A stretch of 18,729 bases of DNA from an uncultured Collinsella sp. (GTDB lineage: Bacteria > Actinomycetota > Coriobacteriia > Coriobacteriales > Coriobacteriaceae). The notes under the pieces were generated by a model that ran no database searches, was not told where the DNA came from, and saw nothing but the letters and a program-made list of their open reading frames with translations. Location of the stretch: the NCBI GenBank assembly GCA_900542555.1, contig UQNU01000049.1:1-18729 (forward strand), in the 5' to 3' direction. The first letter of the stretch is position 1, and every line of letters starts with the position of its first letter. Below, piece after piece: positions 9,887-17,103 of the stretch. The translations under genes and the position numbers were made by a program.

Positions 9887-11134
9887 CTAGATCAGGTCCT
9901 CCGCATCATCGAAGGCGTCGGTGTCGTGGACACCGCAGAAACGGGAGCCGGGACGAGCCTGGTTGCGGCACTGGATGCCGTCCTCGGACACATACTCACA
10001 GCGGCGGACGTCCTCGTCCTCCTCGTCACCGATCAGGTCGGCGGCGGGCTCCTCGTGAACGGGAACGTTCTTGAGGATGTCGGCGGCAAGCGTCTCGGAC
10101 TTGATGTCGATGTGCCAGCCGGTCAGGCGCGCGGCGAGACGGGCGTTCTGGCCCTCCTTGCCGATGGCGAGGGACAGCTGGTCGTCGGGCACGATGACAC
10201 CGGCGTAAGCCTTCTCCTCGTCGATGAGGACGCGGGTGACCTTAGCGGGCGACAGGGCGTTGGCGACGTAGACGGCAGGATCGGCATCCCACAGGATGAC
10301 GTCGACGCGCTCGCCACGGAGCTCGCCCACGACAGCGCGAACACGGCTGCCCTTGGGGCCGACGCAGGCGCCCACGGGATCCAGACGGTCGTCGAGCGAG
10401 TGGACGGCGACCTTGGAACGCTGGCCGGGCTCGCGGGCGATCGACTTGATCTGGACGGTGCCCTCATAGATCTCGGGCACCTCCTGCTCAAACAGACGAC
10501 GCATGAGCTCGGGGTGGGTACGGGAGATGACAATCGGCGGACGGCTGTGCTCGCCACGAACCGGCTGCAGGTTGGAGTTGGGGTCGCGAACGTCGATGAT
10601 CACGGCCTTGATGTGCTGGTTGTGCAGGTAGCGCTCGCCCATCGGACGCTCGTTGCGCTCGTTCTCGTAACGGCGCTGGTCGAAGTGCGGCAGCTCGGCC
10701 TCGACGCCCTCGCGAATCTTGACAATCGTAAAGTCGGGCGTGGACTGCAGCACGGTACCGCTGATGAGATCACCGATACGGCCGGAGAACTCCTCGTAGA
10801 TCTGCTCGTGGGCAGAGTTGCGCACGATGGCGTTGATCTCGGCCTTGGCGTGTTGGGCGGCGATGCGGCTCGTGTTCTTAGGGGTGACGTCGATCTCCTC
10901 GAACTCGGTGAAGTTGCCCTCCTCGTCCATGGAATCGTCGATCGGCTCCAGACGGTAGACATAGATCTTGCCGGTGGTGCGGTCGATGGTCACCTTGGCG
11001 CCCCACTCAAGATGCAGGATCTCGGCATAGCTCTTGGCGAGCGACTGCTCCAGGCGGTCGATCAGGTAGAGCTGGTCGATGTGCCTCTCCTGGCAAAGCT
11101 CCATCAGGGCGGACATCATGTCGGATGCTGCCAT
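9887..11134 (-). CDS. nusA: transcription termination/antitermination factor NusA with a Cys/His tail
   Basis: RNA polymerase-associated factor that modulates pausing, intrinsic termination and antitermination. Start ATG 11134 (415 aa) is preceded by GGAAGG about 7 nt upstream; the GTG-type extension back to 11167 is inside rimP. The NusA N-terminal domain (1-125) is followed by an S1 domain (about 130-200), KH1 with GPKGSRVRAVVGEL (about 260-275) and KH2 with LAIGKEGQNARLAARLTGW (about 320-340). After an acidic linker the last 40 residues hold Cys379, Cys389, Cys400 and His403 in a C-x9-C-x10-C-x2-H pattern, which looks like a small zinc-binding knuckle. That tail is not part of standard NusA. 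The gene begins 1 nt after the rimP stop. Confidence 0.96.
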   Translation of the reverse strand: MAASDMMSALMELCQERHIDQLYLIDRLEQSLAKSYAEILHLEWGAKVTIDRTTGKIYVYRLEPIDDSMDEEGNFTEFEEIDVTPKNTSRIAAQHAKAEINAIVRNSAHEQIYEEFSGRIGDLISGTVLQSTPDFTIVKIREGVEAELPHFDQRRYENERNERPMGERYLHNQHIKAVIIDVRDPNSNLQPVRGEHSRPPIVISRTHPELMRRLFEQEVPEIYEGTVQIKSIAREPGQRSKVAVHSLDDRLDPVGACVGPKGSRVRAVVGELRGERVDVILWDADPAVYVANALSPAKVTRVLIDEEKAYAGVIVPDDQLSLAIGKEGQNARLAARLTGWHIDIKSETLAADILKNVPVHEEPAADLIGDEEDEDVRRCEYVSEDGIQCRNQARPGSRFCGVHDTDAFDDAEDLI

Positions 11135-11135
11135 C

Positions 11136-11630
11136 TTACTTTCCTTCCTTCGCGGGCTTGAAGTCATAGGCGGGCTTCAACTTGCACTTTTTAACATCAG
11201 AGAAATCGAGGGTGACGGACTCGCCGTCCTCGAGCTCGAGAGTCACGTTCGTCTCGGTCGCGGCGGCAATCTTGCCGGAGTACTTGCGACGACCCTCGGT
11301 GGCGGTGGAGGTGAGCTCGCAGTCCTCGCCCACAAAGCGGGCAAAGTCGCGCGGGCGGCGCAGCGGGCGCGCCATACCCGGGCTCGACACCTCGAGCGTA
11401 TAGCTCGAAGAAATGGGGTCGAGCTCCTCGATTACGTCGCCGACCCACTTGGTATTGGCCGTGACGTCGTTGAGCGACAAGCTCTGACCCTCGGCACCCT
11501 CGATACGCACACGCACGCAGGGGGCCTTGGTGGCGCCCACGAGCTCAACGTCGACAATATCGACATCGTGCTGGGGAGCGACGGCCTCGAGCGCGTCGAT
11601 GATCGCCTGCTCGGTCTTGGTCTTGACCAT
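11136..11630 (-). CDS. rimP: ribosome maturation factor RimP
   Basis: Needed for 30S subunit assembly. The start is the ATG at 11630 (164 aa), because GGAGGTG lies 5-6 nt upstream; an in-frame ATG at 11648 lies before that site and just behind the terminator T-tract, so it is less likely. The family block YTLEVSSPGMARPL (about 75-88) is clear, as are the N-terminal alpha/beta domain (VELVGATKAPCVRVRIEG) and the C-terminal SH3-like barrel (KYSGKIAA...VTLDFSDVKKCKL). The stop is one nucleotide from the nusA start. It is the first gene of the long run, behind the promoter and attenuator described separately. Confidence 0.95.
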   Translation of the reverse strand: MVKTKTEQAIIDALEAVAPQHDVDIVDVELVGATKAPCVRVRIEGAEGQSLSLNDVTANTKWVGDVIEELDPISSSYTLEVSSPGMARPLRRPRDFARFVGEDCELTSTATEGRRKYSGKIAAATETNVTLELEDGESVTLDFSDVKKCKLKPAYDFKPAKEGK

Positions 11631-11650
11631 TGCGGCACCTCCATCCATAC

Positions 11651-11683
11651 AAAAAAGAAGCGGGGCCGAAACCCCACTTCTTT
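11651..11683 (-). terminator. intrinsic terminator in the rimP leader (probable attenuator)
   Basis: On the minus strand a 12-bp stem (one G-U pair; arms 11683-11672 and 11665-11654, 6-nt loop) is followed by six Ts (11656-11651). This is a standard Rho-independent terminator. It lies between the rimP promoter and the rimP ribosome-binding site, about 20 nt after the predicted transcription start. No minus-strand gene lies immediately upstream for it to terminate, since leuS has its own terminator and a plus-strand gene intervenes. Confidence 0.85.
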
Positions 11684-11708
11684 CAATTACTACTTCATTT
11701 GCAAGCAA

Positions 11709-11737
11709 ACTATACCAATACCTGCGAAAACGTGCAA
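11709..11737 (-). promoter_or_regulatory. promoter of the rimP-nusA-infB run
   Basis: Minus strand: -35 TTGCAC (11737-11732), 17-nt spacer, -10 TATAGT (11714-11709) preceded by TGG, i.e. an extended -10. The predicted start is near 11702, giving a leader of about 72 nt that contains the terminator hairpin. This is the best promoter match in the window and the only strong one seen upstream of the nine-gene run. Confidence 0.75.
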
Positions 11738-11988
11738 GCGCAATGGAAATTCGCAGGTCAGCGCGCCCACAGCTTCTCCACAAGAATAGGACAATTAGAC
11801 GAGGACTCCTGTGCGGTGCTCCCCAAAAGCCCCAAAACGGGCCATGGGTCCCAGCGCGCCGACCGAATCGGGCCCTATGGGCATTCCATCCCTGGGCGCA
11901 CATCGGTCAGACTAGAGCTGAGAGGCATTCTGTAGCGAGAAAGCCTGCCGCACGCATTGACCGCACGACCTTCCAGCATCTCTATGGC
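11738..11988. other. intergenic stretch between the rimP promoter and the lipoprotein gene
   Basis: About 250 nt between divergent genes with no convincing coding frame. The lipoprotein gene must have its promoter here, but no good -35/-10 pair was found on the plus strand. There are several GGGCC/GGGCCC-type runs (11838-11885) and a weak GCCC/GGGC hairpin near 11829-11842. No known RNA family was recognised. Confidence 0.4.
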
Positions 11989-11999
11989 AAGGAGGATCC

Positions 12000-12572
12000 A
12001 TGGAACGCCTAGGCACCCTCTGCACGATCGCGCTCGCCATTGCAGCCTGCTCGTTCGCTTTGGCGGGCTGCAGCAACATCGATGGCAACACCGGACCATG
12101 TGAGCCGGATCTCGGCAGCACCAAAGCCATCGAGAAAACGACGCCATCGGAGCGTTTCGACAAAATAGACGAAGATATAGTCGACCCCCAGGGCTTAGGT
12201 CCCGACCCTCAAGAACAGTTCCCCATCGATCTTGAGGCAGACGAGAACGTCCATGTTACCTGCGTGGGCAAGGACACGGATGGCTACGGCGACGCCGTGT
12301 TGGTCTTTGCGGTGACAAACAACACCAATGTGGACATGATGTTTGGCGATGTTGATGCTTATGCCTACGTCAACGGTGTCGTCCGCGACGTGCGCATGCG
12401 CCAGCCGGTCGCCGCAGGCGAAGAAGCGACCGCGATGCTCACCTTTGTAAGCACCTTCGACGATCCGGACTTTGACGTGAACAGCGACCTCAACGACATC
12501 TACCTCAGTATCTGGATGTTCGAGGAGCAGACAGGCAACGTCTACTTTAGGGACTTGGTACACATTCCGTAG
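12000..12572 (+). CDS. putative lipoprotein of unknown function
   Basis: 190 aa. A near-perfect AAGGAGG ends about 5 nt before the ATG. The N-terminus is a lipoprotein signal: few charges, a hydrophobic stretch (7-22) and the lipobox LAGC with the lipidated Cys at position 24, so the protein should be anchored on the outer face of the membrane. Residues 25-80 are a polar, acidic, Pro-rich spacer. Residues about 83-190 look like a beta-sandwich (VLVFAVTNNTNVDMMFGDV, then alternating strands), reminiscent of the Ig-like domains of small Gram-positive lipoproteins (DUF4352/DUF5067-like), but I cannot assign a family. It is the only plus-strand gene between two minus-strand blocks and stands alone. 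Function unknown. Confidence 0.85.
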   Translation: MERLGTLCTIALAIAACSFALAGCSNIDGNTGPCEPDLGSTKAIEKTTPSERFDKIDEDIVDPQGLGPDPQEQFPIDLEADENVHVTCVGKDTDGYGDAVLVFAVTNNTNVDMMFGDVDAYAYVNGVVRDVRMRQPVAAGEEATAMLTFVSTFDDPDFDVNSDLNDIYLSIWMFEEQTGNVYFRDLVHIP

Positions 12573-12612
12573 AGGGTGGCGCTAAACGCCAGCCAAGTAG
12601 GGCATATAGCGC

Positions 12613-12651
12613 AAAACGAGGGACGACCCAGCTGGATCGTCCCTCGTCTTT
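12613..12651. terminator. bidirectional terminator between the lipoprotein gene and leuS
   Basis: Perfect 11-bp arms (12616-12626 and 12637-12647) with a 10-nt loop, flanked by AAAA on the left and CTTT on the right. It therefore gives a hairpin plus a short T-run in both directions. It sits between two convergent genes, 44 nt after the lipoprotein stop and 30 nt after the leuS stop. Confidence 0.8.
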
Positions 12652-12676
12652 AGCACGTCAACTATACGCGCGGCAT

Positions 12677-15253
12677 TTACTTAACCACCAGGTTGACCAG
12701 CTTGCCGGGTACGCAGATAGCCTTGACGACCGTCTTGCCCTCGGTCCACTTGGCAACGGCAGCCTCGGCGGCAGCCTGCATTTCCTCGTTGGAGGCATCG
12801 CGGGCCACGTCAATGCGGCCACGGACCTTGCCGAGTACTTGGACGACGATCTGCACCGTATCCTCGATGGACTCGGCCAGGTCGAACTCGGGCCAGGCGG
12901 CGGTGTAGGCGTTGCCCTCGCAGCCGAGTGCCTCGTGCCACAGCTCGTCGGCCCAGAACGGGCAGATGGGCGCCAGGACGCTCACGATGTCCTTGGCCAC
13001 GCCGTAGCACAGGGCCTTGTCGCGGTCAGCGCCCTCGGTGGCGTTGAGGTAGGCGCTCGCCGCGTTGACGAGCTCCATGACGGCAGAGATCGCGGTGTTG
13101 AACTGGCCGCGATCGAAGTCCTCGGTGCACTTGGCGATGGTGCGGTGACGCTCGCGATAGAGCTTCATCGCGACCTCGTCGAGCACGGACTTGTCGAAGG
13201 CCACGCTGGCGTCACCCGACTGGACGAGCTGCCACACGATACGCCAGGCGCGCTTGATAAAGCGGTTGGCGCCCTCGACAGCCTTGGGATCCCAGTCGAA
13301 GTCCTTCTCGGGCGGGGCGATAAACAGGATAGCCAGACGCATGGTGTCGGCGCCGAAGGGCTCGATAACCGAGCTCGGCGGCACGACGTTGCCCTTGGAC
13401 TTGGACATGGTGTCGCCGTTCTCGTCCTTGACCATGCCCTGGCACAACAGGTTGGTGAAGGGCTCGTCCACGCTCAGCAGGCCCAGGTCGCGTAGCGCCT
13501 TGGTAAAGAAGCGACTGTAGAGCAGGTGCAGAATGGCGTGCTCGATGCCGCCGATGTAGTTATCGACGGGCATCCAACGGTCTGCCGCCTCGCGGGAGAA
13601 GGGCAGCTCGGTGTTGTGCGGGTCGGTATAACGCAGGTAATACCAGCTGGAGCAGGTGAACGTGTCCATGGTATCGGTCTCGCGCTTGGCCGGGCGACCG
13701 CAGACCGGGCAGGTGGTCTCGTAGAACTCCTTGCACTCAGCAAGGGTTTCGCCGGCGCCCAGGTCCAGGTTCTCGGGCAGCGTCACCGGCAGCTGATCCT
13801 CGGGCACGGGCACGATGCCGCAGTGCTCGCAGTGGATGGCCGGGATGGGGTTGCCCCAATAGCGCTGGCGGCTGATGAGCCAGTCGCGCAGGCGGAACTC
13901 GACCTTCCGACGACCGCAGCCCATAGCCTCGAGGTCGGCCACGATGGCAGCCTCGCCCTCGGAGTGCTTACCGCCGCGCATGCCGGTGTACTTGCCGGAC
14001 TGGACGAGCGTGCCCTCGGCAGCGTGGGCGCAATCCCAGTCGACGGTCTCGGCATGGAAGGTATCGATGGTCTCGCCGCTGGCCTCGACGGCAGCACGGT
14101 CGTCATCGTCCAGGATGATCGGCACGATCGGCAGGTCGTACTTGCGGGCAAACTCAAAGTCGCGCTGATCGCCGCAGGGAACGGCCATGACGGCGCCGGT
14201 GCCGTAGTCGGCAACGACATAATCGGCAACCCACACGGGGACCTTCTCGCCGTTGACGGGGTTCACCACGTAGCGGCCGGTAAAGGCACCGTGCTTCTCG
14301 AGGGTGCCCTGGGCACGCTCGACGGCAGAGATATGCTTGGAGTCCTCGACGATCTTGGTGACGGCCTCCTCGTACTCCGTGCCCTCGACGAGCTCGTGCA
14401 GACGAGCGTACTCGGGAGCCAGGACAAAGAAGGAGACGCCAAAGAGGGTGTCGGCACGCGTAGTGAAGACGGTGATCTTGCCCTCATCGCCCTCGATGGG
14501 CTCGCCATCCTGGTCGCACAGGGTAAAGTCGACCTCGGCGCCCTCGGAGCGGCCGATCCAGTTGGCCTGCATCTGCTTGACGCGCTCGGGCCAGCCGGGG
14601 AGCTTCTCCAGGTCGTCGAGCAGCTCCTGGGAGTACTCGGTAATCTTGTAGTACCACTGCTCCAGGTCGCGCTTCTCGGGCTCGGTGCCACAGCGCCAGC
14701 ACTTGCCATCGGTAACCTGCTCGTTGGCCAGAACGGTCTTGCAGGTGGGGCACCAGTTGACCGGGTTCTTCTTGCGGTAGACCAGGCCCTTTTCCCACAT
14801 CTTCTCAAAGATCCACTGACCCCAGCGGTAGTAGTCGGGGCTGCAGGTCTTGACCATGCGATCCAGATCGTAGGAGAAGCCCATGCGCTTCATCGTGGCG
14901 AGCGCCTGGTCCATATTCTTATACGTCCAGGCGGCAGCCTGCGTATTGTGCTTGATGGCGGCGTTCTCGGCGGGCAGGCCAAAGGCGTCAAAGCCGATGG
15001 GATGCAACACGTCGTAGCCGCGCATGCGGGCCTGACGGGCCATGGCATCGCCGATGGTATAGTTGCGCGCGTGGCCCATGTGCAGGTCGCCCGACGGATA
15101 CGGGAACATCTCGAGCACGTACTTCTTGGGCTTGCTGTCGTCGGTGTCGACGGCAAAGAGGTTGGAGTCCTCCCAGGCCTTCATCCACTTGGACTCAATG
15201 GCCTGCGCGTCGTAGGCAGGGATCTCGTCCTTATGATCTGTGCAATCGCACAT
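12677..15253 (-). CDS. leuS: leucyl-tRNA synthetase
   Basis: Class I synthetase that charges tRNA-Leu. 858 aa, full length. AAAGGAG lies 6 nt before the ATG. Motifs in order: HMGH of the HIGH signature (58-61); a zinc-binding block CPTC...CWRCG (about 169-189); CP1 editing domain with TTRADTLFG and GTGAVMAVPCGDQRD (about 350-365); a second cysteine pair set (CEHCG...CPVCG); LRDWLISRQRYWGNPIP; MSKSK of the KMSKS signature (616-620), preceded by Thr in place of the first Lys; anticodon-binding helical domain; and the C-terminal beta domain ending GKLVNLVVK. The editing motif reads CGD where E. coli has GHD. It is a single-gene unit, with a long leader hairpin upstream and a hairpin terminator downstream. 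Confidence 0.97.
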   Translation of the reverse strand: MCDCTDHKDEIPAYDAQAIESKWMKAWEDSNLFAVDTDDSKPKKYVLEMFPYPSGDLHMGHARNYTIGDAMARQARMRGYDVLHPIGFDAFGLPAENAAIKHNTQAAAWTYKNMDQALATMKRMGFSYDLDRMVKTCSPDYYRWGQWIFEKMWEKGLVYRKKNPVNWCPTCKTVLANEQVTDGKCWRCGTEPEKRDLEQWYYKITEYSQELLDDLEKLPGWPERVKQMQANWIGRSEGAEVDFTLCDQDGEPIEGDEGKITVFTTRADTLFGVSFFVLAPEYARLHELVEGTEYEEAVTKIVEDSKHISAVERAQGTLEKHGAFTGRYVVNPVNGEKVPVWVADYVVADYGTGAVMAVPCGDQRDFEFARKYDLPIVPIILDDDDRAAVEASGETIDTFHAETVDWDCAHAAEGTLVQSGKYTGMRGGKHSEGEAAIVADLEAMGCGRRKVEFRLRDWLISRQRYWGNPIPAIHCEHCGIVPVPEDQLPVTLPENLDLGAGETLAECKEFYETTCPVCGRPAKRETDTMDTFTCSSWYYLRYTDPHNTELPFSREAADRWMPVDNYIGGIEHAILHLLYSRFFTKALRDLGLLSVDEPFTNLLCQGMVKDENGDTMSKSKGNVVPPSSVIEPFGADTMRLAILFIAPPEKDFDWDPKAVEGANRFIKRAWRIVWQLVQSGDASVAFDKSVLDEVAMKLYRERHRTIAKCTEDFDRGQFNTAISAVMELVNAASAYLNATEGADRDKALCYGVAKDIVSVLAPICPFWADELWHEALGCEGNAYTAAWPEFDLAESIEDTVQIVVQVLGKVRGRIDVARDASNEEMQAAAEAAVAKWTEGKTVVKAICVPGKLVNLVVK

Positions 15254-15276
15254 ATCAGCTCCTTTAATCTTAGCTG

Positions 15277-15395
15277 GGGTCGGGCGGCTTAGCTTTTTTC
15301 GCTACTGCGGACAGTCCTGCGCAAGACGAAGAGCACATTTAGTGCTCTTCTTTGCGTGCGGAACTTGTAGCGAACAAAGCTAAGCCGCCCGACCC
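15277..15395. repeat. 119-bp palindromic element in the leuS leader
   Basis: Left arm 15277-15305 and right arm 15367-15395 pair over 29 bp with one mismatch: a 17-bp GC-rich outer part, a T6/A-rich part, and CGCTAC/GTAGCG inside. The 61-nt centre contains another perfect 9-bp hairpin (15328-15336 with 15342-15350, loop attta), so the whole element folds as one long imperfect hairpin. It ends about 11 nt before the leuS ribosome-binding site, so it would be the main structure of the leuS leader RNA. No T-box sequence (TGGNACCGCG) was found. It shares gcttttttNgctac with the palindrome at 17558-17668. Confidence 0.85.
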
Positions 15396-15412
15396 TAAGG
15401 TTGACTCGACTG

Positions 15413-15421
15413 ATAATAGCA
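15413..15421 (-). promoter_or_regulatory. candidate extended -10 promoter of leuS
   Basis: Minus strand TGCTATTAT fits an extended -10 box (TGnTATAAT). No good -35 lies 17 nt upstream, where the guaB terminator arm sits. A start near 15405 would place the palindromic element just after the transcription start, giving a leader of about 150 nt. Confidence 0.4.
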
Positions 15422-15429
15422 AATACGAC

Positions 15430-15464
15430 AAGCGAGATGCCTGCGACTTGCGGGCATCTCGCTT
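15430..15464 (-). terminator. probable terminator of the IMP dehydrogenase gene
   Basis: Stem 15430-15444 against 15450-15464 (15 positions, one mismatch or U-G pair depending on strand), loop of 5 nt, about 50 nt after the stop. Only a weak T-run follows on either strand. Its position between two minus-strand genes makes termination of the first the likely role. Confidence 0.65.
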
Positions 15465-15512
15465 TATCTAAATAACGTGGTTGATACTCAACCTTTATGT
15501 GCAGCTCTTATC

Positions 15513-17024
15513 CTATCGATAAGACACAGACTGCTGCGAATCCTTAACGACAACGTCGTGGGCGCCACCTTCGACGATCGAGGTCGAGCTTACCAGGGTC
15601 AGGCGTGCCTTTTCCTGGAGCTCGGGGATCGAGAGGGCACCGCAGTTGCACATCGTGGACTTGACCTTGTAGAGCGTGCCGCCCACGCCGTCCTTGAGGG
15701 AACCGGCGTAGGGAACGTAGGAGTCGACGCCCTCGACGAAGCTGAGCTTCGCGGCGCCGCCCAGGTCGTAGCGCTGCCAGTTGCGGGCACGCGCAGAACC
15801 CTCGCCCCAGTACTCCTTCATGTACTGACCGTTGACGTTGACGCGCTCGGTCGGGCTCTCGTCGAAGCGGGCGAAGTAGCGGCCCAGCATCATAAAGTCG
15901 GCACCCATGGCAAGGGCGAGCGTCATGTGGTAGTCGTAGACGATGCCGCCGTCGGAGCACACGGGCACGTAGACACCGGTCTCCTCGTAGTACTCGTCAC
16001 GGGCGCGGCAGACATCGATCAGCGCGGTGGCCTGGCCACGGCCGATACCCTTGGTCTCACGGGTAATGCAGATGGAGCCGCCGCCGATACCGACCTTGAT
16101 GAAGTCGGCACCGCAGTCGGCCAGGAAGCGGAAGCCCTCGGCGTCGACGACGTTACCGGCACCGACCTTGACATCCTCGCCGTAGTTGGCGCGGATCCAC
16201 TCGATGGTGCGCTTCTGCCACTCGCTGAAGCCCTCGGAAGAGTCGATGCACAGGACATCGGCACCGGCCTCGATGAGCAGCGGCACGCGCTCGGCATAGT
16301 CGCGGGTGTTGATACCGGCGCCGACCATGTAGCGCTTGTCGTTATCGAGCAGCTCGTTGGGGTTGGTCTTGTGGCTGTCGTAGTCCTTGCGGAAGACGAT
16401 GCCCATGAGGTGATCGTTGTCGTCGACGATGGGCAGGGCGTTGAGCTTGTTGTCCCAGATGACGTCGTTGGCAACCTTGAGGCTGATGTTCTTGTCGCCC
16501 ACGATGAGCTGCTCACGCGGGGTCATGAACTCGGAGACCTTCTTCTGATGGTCATCGCGGCTGGGGCGATAGTCACGGCTGGTGACGATGCCCAGGAGCT
16601 TGCCCTTGGGAGTGCCGTCGTCGGTGACCGGCATGGTGGAATGACCGGTCTTCTCCTTGAGCTCGATGACCTGCTCCATGGTCATGTCGGGGGTCAGCGT
16701 GGAATCGGACTGAACGAAGCCGGCCTTGTGATCCTTGACGGCCTTGACCATAGCGGCCTCGGACTCGGCGCTCTGGGAACCGTAGATGAAGGACAGGCCG
16801 CCCTCGGTAGCGAGCGCGACACCCATATCGACGCCCGAGACGGACTGCATGATGGCGGAAACCATGGGAATGTTCAGGGTGATTGCCGGCTTCTCACCGC
16901 GCTTAAAGCGGGTTAGCGGCGTCTTAAGAGAGACGTTGTTGGGGATGCACTGCGAGGACGAGTAACCAGGGACCAGCAGATACTCCGAAAACGTGTGGGA
17001 CTCACCGGGAAAGAACGTAGCCAT
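15513..17024 (-). CDS. guaB: IMP dehydrogenase, Tritrichomonas foetus-like type
   Basis: Oxidises IMP to XMP with NAD+, the committed step to GMP. 503 aa; AAAGGAG lies 5 nt before the ATG. It is a TIM barrel with two CBS domains inserted (about 105-225). The active-site loop GIGGGSICITRETKGIGRG holds the nucleophile Cys319. Asp261, and the flap dyad Arg418-Tyr419, are present; the flap separates IMPDH from GMP reductase. Length and numbering coincide with the well-studied T. foetus enzyme, and the wording of the active-site loop, of CSDGGIVYDYHMTLALAMGADF and of the C-terminal EGGAHDV block is nearly the same from memory. It carries Lys310 and Glu431, linked in that enzyme to mycophenolic acid resistance, plus Arg241 and Arg382. 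It is a monocistronic unit divergent from a ModE-like regulator gene. Confidence 0.95.
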   Translation of the reverse strand: MATFFPGESHTFSEYLLVPGYSSSQCIPNNVSLKTPLTRFKRGEKPAITLNIPMVSAIMQSVSGVDMGVALATEGGLSFIYGSQSAESEAAMVKAVKDHKAGFVQSDSTLTPDMTMEQVIELKEKTGHSTMPVTDDGTPKGKLLGIVTSRDYRPSRDDHQKKVSEFMTPREQLIVGDKNISLKVANDVIWDNKLNALPIVDDNDHLMGIVFRKDYDSHKTNPNELLDNDKRYMVGAGINTRDYAERVPLLIEAGADVLCIDSSEGFSEWQKRTIEWIRANYGEDVKVGAGNVVDAEGFRFLADCGADFIKVGIGGGSICITRETKGIGRGQATALIDVCRARDEYYEETGVYVPVCSDGGIVYDYHMTLALAMGADFMMLGRYFARFDESPTERVNVNGQYMKEYWGEGSARARNWQRYDLGGAAKLSFVEGVDSYVPYAGSLKDGVGGTLYKVKSTMCNCGALSIPELQEKARLTLVSSTSIVEGGAHDVVVKDSQQSVSYR

Positions 17025-17042
17025 GTTTCTCCTTTTTCCATG

Positions 17043-17094
17043 CGACCGGTCGGCTGCAGGCCTCGTAGGACCCAGCCCAACCTTGGGCGCCCAA
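17043..17094. promoter_or_regulatory. palindrome cluster in the guaB leader
   Basis: Three alternating half-sites, gcccaa (17075-17080), ttgggc (17083-17088) and gcccaa (17089-17094), form two overlapping palindromes, including the 12-bp ttgggcgcccaa. A further 10-bp palindrome cgaccggtcg lies at 17043-17052. The cluster sits between the guaB start codon and its candidate promoter. It could be an operator or a leader hairpin; no known purine riboswitch or PurR box was recognised. Confidence 0.35.
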
Positions 17095-17103
17095 TACTGG
17101 GGA

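Noticed and set aside
11774..11782. TTCTCCACA, one mismatch from the DnaA box
   Set aside because: A single isolated near-match is expected by chance; there is no cluster, no AT-rich unwinding region and no dnaA/dnaN nearby.
11631..11903. N-terminal extension of rimP through its promoter and leader
   Set aside because: It would translate the terminator hairpin and promoter region; the ATG at 11630 has GGAGGTG in the right place and gives a standard RimP.
11957..11986. TTGACC plus TCTATG as a promoter for the lipoprotein gene
   Set aside because: The -10 match is poor and the implied start would fall inside the ribosome-binding site, leaving no usable leader.
15254..15421. T-box riboswitch before leuS
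   Set aside because: The leader has AGGGTCGGGCGGC, superficially like a T-box start, but not TGGNACCGCG, and that stretch is one arm of the palindrome rather than an antiterminator bulge; no terminator T-run precedes leuS.
15430..15464. Member of the palindromic repeat family at 15277 and 17558
   Set aside because: It has the size of an ordinary terminator stem and lacks the gcttttttNgctac core.
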